Assembly: GCA_964601085.1 (NCBI GenBank)
Contig: CAZRLN010000033.1
Location: 1 to 29,883, forward strand
Source of the DNA: UBA1444 sp964601085
Lineage (GTDB): Bacteria; Bacillota; Negativicutes; UBA1444
Direction of reading: 5' to 3'
DNA: 29,883 bases
Below the pieces are notes generated by a model. The model saw only the letters and a list, made by a program, of their open reading frames with translations, was not told where the DNA came from and did no database searches. Shown here piece by piece: positions 24,361 to 29,883 of this stretch; the first letter of the stretch is position 1, and every line of letters starts with the position of its first letter. The translations under genes and the position numbers were made by a program.

Positions 24361-25428
24361 ATGTTTAGAAAAAGAATCTCCGTATTTTTGGTGCTCGCCT
24401 TGATTTTACTGACCAGTTTTTCTACTGCATTTGCAGCCGAAAAACCGGTCGTCAAAATCTTGGCAACTGGTGGAACAATCGCCGGCAGCGCAAGCACCTC
24501 CACGCAAATGACTGGCTATACCGCCGGGGCCATCGGCATTCAGATCTTGATCGATGCCGTACCCGCAATGAAAGAGTATGCCGACGTCAGCGGGGAACAG
24601 ATTGTAAAAATCAGCAGCAATAACATGACGACGGAAGTTTGGCTGAAATTGGCCAAGAGATGCAATGAACTATTAGCCGACCCGAATGTTAACGGGATTG
24701 TCATCACGCACGGCACGGACACTATGGAGGAAACCGCTTACTTTTTGAATCTAGTTGTGAAAAGCCACAAACCGGTTATTTTAGTCGGCGCCATGCGCCC
24801 CGCAACCGCGATTAGCGCCGATGGTCCGGTCAACCTGCTGAACGCAGTTCGTTTGGCGGCAAGCCCGGAAGCGGCCGGCAAAGGCGTCATGGTTGTCATG
24901 AACGATCAAATTAGCGGCGCTCGTGATGTAACCAAAACAAATACTTCCAACGTGGCGACGTTTAAATCTCCCGAACTGGGCTACATGGGCTATTTCACCG
25001 GCGGCAAACCCTATTTTTATCACGAGTCGCTCCGCAAGCATACGGTGGCAAGCGAATTTGACGTCAGCAATTTGACCGAACTGCCCCGGGTCGATATCGT
25101 ATATGCCCATGTTAATGATGACCGGGTCATGGTGGATGCAGCGGTTGCGGCCGGCGCCAAAGGCATTATCAGTGCAGGCAGCGGCATGGGCAGTATCCAC
25201 GAGATGACCGAGAAAGGGATAGTGGACGCACAAAAACAAGGAGTGGTCATTGTGCGCAGCTCCCGTGTCGGCAATGGACTGGTCGTTGCCGGGATTAAAC
25301 GCTACACGGACCAAAAGTTTTTAAACGGGGATAACTTGAATCCGCAAAAAGCTCGGATTCTTTTGCAACTGGCGCTGACAAAAACGACGAACCTGGAAGA
25401 AATTCAGCGGATGTTCGCCGAGTATTAA
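24361..25428 (+). CDS. ansB: Exported type II L-asparaginase
   Basis: Hydrolyses L-asparagine (often glutamine too) to aspartate and ammonia, normally outside the cytoplasm. A signal peptide (basic MFRKR, long hydrophobic core, AFAA cleavage region near 25) precedes the enzyme. Active-site elements: T39 in LATGGTIAG, the flexible-loop Tyr in GYTAG, T119-D120 in HGTDTMEETAY, VGAMRPATAISADGP, and the Lys in ARDVTKTNTSNVATFKS. The 355-aa length is normal. The ATG at 24361 has GGGGAGGAT upstream; earlier in-frame starts lack a site and would destroy the signal peptide. It stands alone between its own promoter and a terminator. Confidence 0.96.
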   Translation: MFRKRISVFLVLALILLTSFSTAFAAEKPVVKILATGGTIAGSASTSTQMTGYTAGAIGIQILIDAVPAMKEYADVSGEQIVKISSNNMTTEVWLKLAKRCNELLADPNVNGIVITHGTDTMEETAYFLNLVVKSHKPVILVGAMRPATAISADGPVNLLNAVRLAASPEAAGKGVMVVMNDQISGARDVTKTNTSNVATFKSPELGYMGYFTGGKPYFYHESLRKHTVASEFDVSNLTELPRVDIVYAHVNDDRVMVDAAVAAGAKGIISAGSGMGSIHEMTEKGIVDAQKQGVVIVRSSRVGNGLVVAGIKRYTDQKFLNGDNLNPQKARILLQLALTKTTNLEEIQRMFAEY

Positions 25429-25434
25429 TTGAAT

Positions 25435-25491
25435 CAGAAAAGAAAGACCCGGTGAAGGGTTTGAAACCTTTCACCGGGTCTTTCTTTTCTG
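25435..25491. terminator. Large bidirectional rho-independent terminator
   Basis: A near-perfect inverted repeat of about 25 bp per arm (25435-25459 and 25467-25491) has a 7-base loop. The central stem GACCCGGTGAA pairs with TTCACCGGGTC. The outer arms are purine-rich on the left and T/C-rich on the right, so each strand has a hairpin followed by a T-rich tract. It lies between the convergent asparaginase and cheW genes and should serve both. Confidence 0.9.
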
Positions 25492-25502
25492 TCCGCGCCT
25501 AT

Positions 25503-25961
25503 TTACTTCCCGGACAGGATGGCCTCATATTCCTCAGTGGACAGGATGAGCTCCGGAATCAGAATAATGATCATTCGATCGTCGATTTTGACGATGCCTT
25601 TGAGATATTTTGTTTTCACATTGTCGAGAAACACCGGTGTCGTCTGAATGTCTTTTTCGTCCACACTTACAATGTCGGTCACTTCGTCCACGATAAATCC
25701 GGCGATGGAGTCGCGCACGTTGAGCATAACCAACTTGCTCTCTTCCGATAACGTTGTTTTCCCGCAGCCGAATTTAACGCCAAGATTAAAAATGTAGTTG
25801 ATTTTTCCCCGTAAATCAATCATGCCTTCGATGACGTCCGGCATGCCCGGGACACGATGAATCGAGAACTTTTGATGCCGCAAAATCCCGTTGACCGCTA
25901 AAGCATCAATGCCGTACTCTTCTCCATTCAAATCAAAAACGACTAGTTGAAGATTTGCCAT
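25503..25961 (-). CDS. cheW: CheW-like chemotaxis coupling protein
   Basis: The 152-aa product has the CheW domain over its full length. It contains QLVVFDLNGEEYGIDALAVNGIL at the start (split by eye), PGMPDVIEGMIDLRGKI in the middle with the conserved N/D-LRG turn, and a late FIVDEVTDIVSV strand. CheW links chemoreceptors to the CheA kinase in the cytoplasmic signalling array. It lies 33 bp after the receptor gene and is probably dedicated to that receptor. CheV is excluded by the lack of a receiver domain. Confidence 0.92.
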   Translation of the reverse strand: MANLQLVVFDLNGEEYGIDALAVNGILRHQKFSIHRVPGMPDVIEGMIDLRGKINYIFNLGVKFGCGKTTLSEESKLVMLNVRDSIAGFIVDEVTDIVSVDEKDIQTTPVFLDNVKTKYLKGIVKIDDRMIIILIPELILSTEEYEAILSGK

Positions 25962-25994
25962 AGTCTCCTCCTCTTCGACATATTGTAGGCGGGA

Positions 25995-27041
25995 TTAATT
26001 GTGATTCGCCAAGTCGGTGAGTTGCACCGTCAGGCTATGAATTTCCTGAATGCTGGCCGTGACTTCCTCGATGGCGGCGGCCTGTTGCTCGACGGTCATC
26101 GCCGTTTCGTTGCCCATGTGAACTGTTTTTTCAACAGATTCCTTTATTGTTTTGGTGAATTCCTGAATCGTTCCCACCGTTTGTTTCGAGTCAGCCGACA
26201 ACTTGCGGATTTCCTGCGCCACGACGCCGAACCCAAGCCCGGCTTCGCCAGCCCGGGCGGCTTCGATTGCGGCGTTGAGTCCCAATAGCCGGGTTTCGTC
26301 GGCAATATCTTTGATCAATGTGGTCACTTGATTGATTTCGCCCGTAACCGCATTTACGTTTTTGATTTCCTGATTGAGACTGTTCTGGTTCTGGCTCACG
26401 GTAGTGGCTGACGCGGCAAGCTCCTCCATGGTGGCCGAGATTTGCGAGATCCCGTCATTCAGGACATCGGCGATCGCCTTCAGTTGTCGATGCTGATAGG
26501 CGGATTTCGACATGTTGTTGGCCACAATAAACAGAACGTTCGCAGCCGCCTCGATGCTTTCTTTGGAAAGCTTGCGAACTTCTTGCACAGCTTCGACGTA
26601 ACCCTCTTCATCGACGCCGATTTCGCGGGCAATTCGGCGATATTTAGCCTCGTCGGGCAAATCCGTCAAAACTTGTCCGCCCAGAATCGTGCCGATTTGT
26701 CGGCCTTCGAGCAAAATCGGGGCGGCAAAGTCGATCAGGCCCGCGTGACATTCGTAGACCACCGGTTTGCCAAGCCGAGCGGCTTCTTCGCCGCCTTTGC
26801 GATGAGATTCGGCGCAGCGTTTATCGCCGCATTCGGTAGAGTGGGTATAGTTCTGGCAAAAGCGGGTATATCGGCTTGGATTGGTCACGGGATTTCCGTC
26901 AATATCCACGGTAACGCTGGCCAACCCCACACCTGTGGCAAAATCGTCCTGAAAACGTTGTAAAAAATTCAAATCGATTACATCGGTTAATTTGATATTG
27001 CTCAGATCATTCGAGCCTTTTTGGTTCGTGTTTTGCGCCAT
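25995..27041 (-). CDS. Soluble chemoreceptor with PocR sensory domain
   Basis: A 348-aa methyl-accepting chemotaxis-type protein with no membrane segment. Residues ~15-185 are a PocR domain: DLNFLQRFQDDFA, then a cysteine cluster (FCQNY, ECGDKRC), and YECHAGLIDFAAPI with the conserved CHAGL. The signalling half follows, with the hairpin tip ETRLLGLNAAIEAARAGEAG and GFGVVAQEIRKLS. The coiled-coil arm is short and there is no C-terminal methylation-enzyme docking pentapeptide. PocR domains sense small organic molecules; the ligand here is unknown and the Cys/His cluster could bind metal or sense redox state (inference). AAGGAGCG precedes the ATG at 27041. Paired with cheW downstream. Confidence 0.92.
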   Translation of the reverse strand: MAQNTNQKGSNDLSNIKLTDVIDLNFLQRFQDDFATGVGLASVTVDIDGNPVTNPSRYTRFCQNYTHSTECGDKRCAESHRKGGEEAARLGKPVVYECHAGLIDFAAPILLEGRQIGTILGGQVLTDLPDEAKYRRIAREIGVDEEGYVEAVQEVRKLSKESIEAAANVLFIVANNMSKSAYQHRQLKAIADVLNDGISQISATMEELAASATTVSQNQNSLNQEIKNVNAVTGEINQVTTLIKDIADETRLLGLNAAIEAARAGEAGLGFGVVAQEIRKLSADSKQTVGTIQEFTKTIKESVEKTVHMGNETAMTVEQQAAAIEEVTASIQEIHSLTVQLTDLANHN

Positions 27042-27296
27042 TATTTCATCGCTCCTTCTTTTTTATCAGCAGTCCCTATAAATTTGAATCCAGCAATATA
27101 GTTACTATTTCTTTTTATTCAGCTCCTTTTATAATTGTTCAATCGCCCAGCCAGCCCAATCATCCTTCCGATTTCCATTGCAGCTTGCGAATATTGGGAT
27201 CTGGAGTTGAAGTTGATATTATTATATTGAACAGCCGAACTGAGCGCTATTTGCATTATTACCCAAAAAGTTCAGTATGCAGCAATAGGTTTATTG
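27042..27296. other. AT-rich non-coding stretch upstream of the PocR receptor gene
   Basis: The whole gap from 27042 to 27564 lacks a confident gene. This part probably holds the promoter of the receptor-cheW pair on the minus strand. A TTGAAC with AT-rich sequence downstream at about 27120-27145 is suggestive, but no box pair is convincing and no sigma-28-type promoter was found. The rest of the gap (27297-27540) is described separately. Confidence 0.4.
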
Positions 27297-27455
27297 TCAC
27301 TGAAGGATAAAAAACCACAGCATCATCAATACCAGAATCGTTATAAATAGAACCTGCAGCGGATAAACCCGGACGAAATGATAAAGAAAAGTATTAATCC
27401 TAATATGGACAATGACGGTGAATTTTTTTGCATATACTGCCATCACAAAGCCCAT
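27297..27455 (-). CDS. Possible small membrane protein, 52 aa, behind the second riboswitch-like element
   Basis: An ATG at 27455 opens a 52-codon frame ending with TGA at 27297-27299. The N-terminal half is basic and aromatic. Residues 33-51 (PLQVLFITILVLMMLWFFI) form one strong hydrophobic helix. It begins 14 bases after the terminator T-run of the fluoride-riboswitch-like element and is the only reading frame of note downstream of it. No Shine-Dalgarno sequence precedes the ATG, and the sequence matches nothing I know; it is not CrcB or DUF190. It may be spurious in AT-rich DNA. Confidence 0.25.
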   Translation of the reverse strand: MGFVMAVYAKKFTVIVHIRINTFLYHFVRVYPLQVLFITILVLMMLWFFILQ

Positions 27456-27468
27456 CGCCACAAAATAG

Positions 27469-27499
27469 AAAAACTCCTACCAGCAACAGCCGATAGGAG
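27469..27499 (-). terminator. Terminator hairpin of the second riboswitch-like element
   Basis: On the minus strand CTCCTATCGG (+ 27490-27499) pairs with CTGGTAGGAG (+ 27474-27483) over ten positions, two of them G-U, around a 6-base loop and followed by five T. It may now simply terminate the serine-hydrolase transcript, whose stop codon is 65 bp upstream. Confidence 0.75.
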
Positions 27500-27540
27500 T
27501 CATTACCACATTTACGGATTTCAAAGCGAACCTCTCGCCA
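27474..27540 (-). promoter_or_regulatory. Second fluoride-riboswitch-like element, probably degraded
   Basis: Aligned by eye with the 22505-22572 riboswitch, the two share the outer ATGAAATGGCGA, the central TTGAAATCCGTAAA, GGTAATGACTCCTA and the terminator 3' arm. Here the P1 loop is one base shorter and reads GAGGT instead of GGAGT, so the pseudoknot with ACTCC (+ 27496-27500) loses one pair and weakens another. No promoter boxes are evident between it and the serine hydrolase stop at 27565. No fluoride gene follows; downstream are only a 52-codon frame and then the PocR receptor. It is either a decayed duplicate or a diverged element. Confidence 0.7.
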
Positions 27541-27564
27541 TTTCATGGGGATGGGTTCTTTTTT

Positions 27565-29433
27565 CTATGGACGCGACTGTTTCGTAAAGCTCACCCCCGA
27601 AAAAATCAGTTTTTCACCGTCAGCCTCCTGCTGAACCCGGATCGTTTCCATCATCCGTCGACCTAACGCATAAATCACGGCCTCCCGATCCGAAACCGGA
27701 TATAACACCAGTTCACCCAACTTAGCGTCCTTCGCATCGGCGGTCAGACTCATCGTCAGAAAGCCTTGTTTGTTTACCTTCAATTCCAAAGAATCGATTT
27801 CCAACAACTTGTTTACCTCATCATGGGTGCGATAGACCCCTTGCCGTTTCCGCCAAGCCTCCGGCAACTGATAATCGATAATCCGTTTGCCAACTGCGGC
27901 TATTTCTTTGCCCAACTGGATAAATACAACATCCTCCCCGTTCACGGTACGAAATGCAATACGCAGCTCCTGCAACTTTGGAAAAGGCAGCGGCAATATC
28001 CCCCAAAGCCGATACTCCGGTCGAAGCCATCCTCTTTTATCCGGCAGAAGTTGCACCTTTTTCCCCTGCAGCTTGGCCACATACGATCCCTTCCGACGTT
28101 CTTGCACTTCCAGCAGTCCGATCATCGTTCCATAGTTGCCGGCGTAACTCGCCGGTTCCGGCAAACCCGACCGCAACTCGGCAAGTTCATGTTCTGATTT
28201 TGCCGTTGGCGGCAAGCGACCGGCATTGACCGCTATCGCCCCTTTGAGCAATTGTTCGGCAATCAGTTTCACCCGTTCCGCTGCCCCCGCCGAATTGGCC
28301 AAAACCACAACCGCAATTTTTTCCTTTTTAACCCCCATAACCTGCCCATGAAATAAAGACAAATGCCCACCGTGACTAAAATCGCCGCCCACATACGCCA
28401 AGGAAGGATTTTGAAGGAAAAACTCGTAACCGATCTTAGAATTTCCATCTAAAAGCACCGCGTCATTTTGCGCCGTAAGCATTTCCCGAACCAAAGCCGA
28501 CGGCAATACCGCCGTCCCATCATAAACGCCGTCATTTAAGAGCATAATCAGCATCTTGCCAAGATCATTCACACTGGTATAAAGATTTCCGGCGGGTACA
28601 TCCCGCATCGCGACATCCTTTCCCGGCTGTCCTTTGCGGTCATAGCCCTGGGATAACTTTTGCGCAATATGCGGCTGAAGACAATACGATGAATCCGCCA
28701 TCCCCAATGGTTGTAATACCGTTTCTTGCATAACAGTCTCATAATCCGCTCCGCTGACCCGTTCCAGCATCACCCCCAACAATCCCGCTCCTAGATTGGA
28801 ATACGAATGAATCGTCCCCGGTGGATAGGCAAGATATTCTTCCGCCAACAAAGAAACCACACTCTGAAAAGGTGCGGGCCGCTCTCCCCACATCCCTTTC
28901 ACGATATCACTCGGTAATCCGGAATGATGGGTCAGCAGTTGACGCGGTGTAAATGCCGGCTCCGTCGCAAATCGCGACTTCACCTTCAGTTCGGGAATAT
29001 AACGCTTGATTGGGGCATCCAGATCCACCTTTCCCGCCGCTTTGAAATTCAGAACCGCAATCGCGTTGGGAATCTTGGCGATGGAGCCAACACGATACAC
29101 GGTCTCCGGAGTTGCAAGTTTTTTCGTTTCCCGATCGGCATACCCATATCCTTGCGCCCACACAATGCGGTCACCAACGATGATCGCGGCGCTGAGACCA
29201 ACAATATTGTTGCGGTTCATCTCATCCAGTATCAATTCCGAAGCATATTGCGCCAAAGCCCCATGATTCGCTTGTTGGAGCGCCGGAAGCGGCAAGGGTT
29301 GCGCGACCTGCGACGACCCAAACAACAATCCCCAAATCACCCCGGTTGCCAGCAGCAGAAAAACAATGAGCATTCCTCCGTCCAATAGTCTTGGCTTGCC
29401 CACCACGCTTCCGACTTTTTTCCCCAGGCCCAT
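27565..29433 (-). CDS. Membrane-anchored serine hydrolase, class C beta-lactamase/PBP4* fold
   Basis: A 622-aa protein of the Beta-lactamase (PF00144-type) family. A basic N-terminus and one hydrophobic helix (about 20-38) anchor it with the domain outside. Active-site set: S117-x-x-K120 in VGSIAK, Y211-S-N213 in YSNLG, and H354-G-G in FSHGGHLS, the usual replacement of KTG. The catalytic domain ends near 400. About 220 further C-terminal residues are beta-rich with no motif I can name. This group includes D-aminopeptidases, esterases and peptidoglycan-related hydrolases, so antibiotic resistance should not be assumed. AAGGAGGG precedes the ATG at 29433. It stands alone on this strand, followed by the second riboswitch-like element. 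Confidence 0.88.
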   Translation of the reverse strand: MGLGKKVGSVVGKPRLLDGGMLIVFLLLATGVIWGLLFGSSQVAQPLPLPALQQANHGALAQYASELILDEMNRNNIVGLSAAIIVGDRIVWAQGYGYADRETKKLATPETVYRVGSIAKIPNAIAVLNFKAAGKVDLDAPIKRYIPELKVKSRFATEPAFTPRQLLTHHSGLPSDIVKGMWGERPAPFQSVVSLLAEEYLAYPPGTIHSYSNLGAGLLGVMLERVSGADYETVMQETVLQPLGMADSSYCLQPHIAQKLSQGYDRKGQPGKDVAMRDVPAGNLYTSVNDLGKMLIMLLNDGVYDGTAVLPSALVREMLTAQNDAVLLDGNSKIGYEFFLQNPSLAYVGGDFSHGGHLSLFHGQVMGVKKEKIAVVVLANSAGAAERVKLIAEQLLKGAIAVNAGRLPPTAKSEHELAELRSGLPEPASYAGNYGTMIGLLEVQERRKGSYVAKLQGKKVQLLPDKRGWLRPEYRLWGILPLPFPKLQELRIAFRTVNGEDVVFIQLGKEIAAVGKRIIDYQLPEAWRKRQGVYRTHDEVNKLLEIDSLELKVNKQGFLTMSLTADAKDAKLGELVLYPVSDREAVIYALGRRMMETIRVQQEADGEKLIFSGVSFTKQSRP

Positions 29434-29804
29434 CCCCCAACCCTCCTTGCCGCAAAAACGATTGATTCTTTACTGCGGCGCCGATGATTCAGTTTTCCGC
29501 CACACCCGGCGGAAGGGACATTGCACAGCGCTGTCGTATGATAATGAATCTCCAACAATTCATTCCTATATTCCGAACGAACTACCCGGAACCTTTCGGG
29601 CAATTATCCGTTGAACTACTTATTCTCCCTTTAGCCTCTTCATCCCTGTCTCGCTCCACTTTAGCCACGATCTCTGCCTTGCTCATGATTTTATATTTTC
29701 CCAGCCTAGATCGCCTAATTCTGAGCGTTTTGTGCACTTTGTCGCTTTGATCCATGATGAAGCAAAATGCAAAAATCTATTTTTAGAAAAATTTTCGAAA
29801 TGAC
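29434..29804. other. Intergenic stretch upstream of the serine hydrolase
   Basis: No confident gene. On the minus strand a 57-codon frame (ATG at 29755, stop 29582-29584) encodes a very polar, lysine/arginine/glutamate-rich peptide without a ribosome-binding site. A second open frame at 29337-29603 runs into the hydrolase gene and would start with TTG. Neither is recognised, and I treat both as chance. No convincing promoter was found for the hydrolase. Confidence 0.4.
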
Positions 29805-29840
29805 AAAAAAAGACCTTCGACGAAATCGTCGAAAGCCTTG
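29805..29840 (-). terminator. Terminator downstream of the tRNA-like gene
   Basis: On the minus strand CTTTCGACG and CGTCGAAGG form a 9-bp stem (one G-U) around ATTT, closely followed by CTTTTTTT. It lies about 15 bases past the 3' end of the tRNA-like sequence and is correctly oriented to end that transcript. Confidence 0.75.
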
Positions 29841-29851
29841 AAAATACGTGT

Positions 29852-29883
29852 GGGAGACTATGGGATTCGAACCCCGGACCTCT
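29852..29883 (-). tRNA. 3' end of a tRNA or tRNA-like (possibly tmRNA) gene, truncated by window edge
   Basis: Read on the minus strand, the last 32 bases give AGGTC (a typical variable loop), then CGGGG-TTCGAAT-CCCAT (T arm), AGTCTCC (acceptor 3' strand) and no encoded CCA. The TTCGAAT loop and flanking G/C pairs are diagnostic of a T arm. Only three of five T-stem positions pair well (C-T and G-A oppose at the base), which is unusual. The amino acid cannot be assigned because the anticodon is outside the window; a tmRNA 3' end with its GTCTCC-type acceptor is the main alternative. A terminator follows. Confidence 0.5.

Noticed and set aside
27042..27200. Sigma-28-type flagellar/chemotaxis promoter for the receptor-cheW pair
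   Set aside because: No TAAA plus CCGATAT-type pair at 14-16 base spacing was found on the minus strand.
27042..27470. A decayed crcB or DUF190 copy behind the second riboswitch-like element
   Set aside because: The minus strand was read for the channel and DUF190 motifs (NxxG, TTFSSF, RIYIGE) and none was found; only the unrelated 52-codon frame is present.
27565..29433. Antibiotic-resistance beta-lactamase
   Set aside because: The SxxK/YSN/HGG set and long C-terminal extension fit the wide serine hydrolase family; nothing in the sequence points to beta-lactam hydrolysis.
29337..29603. Minus-strand open frame of 88 codons with a Cys-rich segment upstream of the serine hydrolase
   Set aside because: It has only a TTG start without a ribosome-binding site and runs out of frame into the hydrolase gene; no recognised domain.

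Overview
The window looks like a chromosomal stretch from an anaerobic Firmicute, most likely a Negativicutes/Sporomusaceae-type bacterium. This is inferred from gene content: a glgBCDA-glgP set with the GlgD paralogue, a GH13-GH77 fusion, an Asp23/Gls24 protein, a 5TM LytS kinase, a PocR-MCP/CheW pair, and a crcB-DUF190 pair behind a fluoride riboswitch. It was not tested by any search. The left two thirds is GC-rich; from about 22.6 kb rightward the sequence is visibly more AT-rich with longer non-coding gaps.

Region 1 (1-18.1 kb, all minus strand, transcribed right to left): an unbroken run of eleven genes, none separated by more than about 41 bp and several overlapping. Order of transcription: glgB, glgC, glgD, glgA, glgP, a 1148-aa cyclomaltodextrinase-type amylase fused to 4-alpha-glucanotransferase, a DUF2225 zinc-ribbon/TPR-like protein, sbcD, sbcC, a small unrecognised protein, and a LytS-type sensor kinase cut by the left edge. 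Together the first six cover glycogen synthesis (ADP-glucose formation, chain elongation, branching) and breakdown (phosphorolysis, alpha-glucan hydrolysis and disproportionation). The SbcCD DNA-end nuclease and a membrane sensor kinase follow on the same strand.

Region 2 (18.1-20.0 kb, minus): an exported M48 metalloprotease followed by an exported protein with two Ig-like repeats, ending in an intrinsic terminator that lies directly against the glgB start.

Region 3 (20.0-21.65 kb, plus): an Asp23/Gls24 protein, a winged-helix protein with a C-terminal membrane anchor, and a GNAT acetyltransferase, closed by a strong terminator.

Region 4 (21.7-24.05 kb, minus): a fluoride-resistance unit (promoter, fluoride riboswitch with overlapping terminator, DUF190 gene, crcB) and, upstream, a membrane-anchored protein of unknown function.

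Region 5 (24.2-29.9 kb): an exported type II L-asparaginase (plus), a large bidirectional terminator, a CheW/PocR-chemoreceptor pair (minus), a second and partly degraded fluoride-riboswitch-like element with no fluoride exporter downstream (only a 52-aa membrane-type reading frame), a membrane-anchored serine hydrolase of the class C beta-lactamase fold (minus), and at the right edge the 3' end of a tRNA-like gene with its terminator. No insertion sequence, CRISPR array or phage gene was seen.
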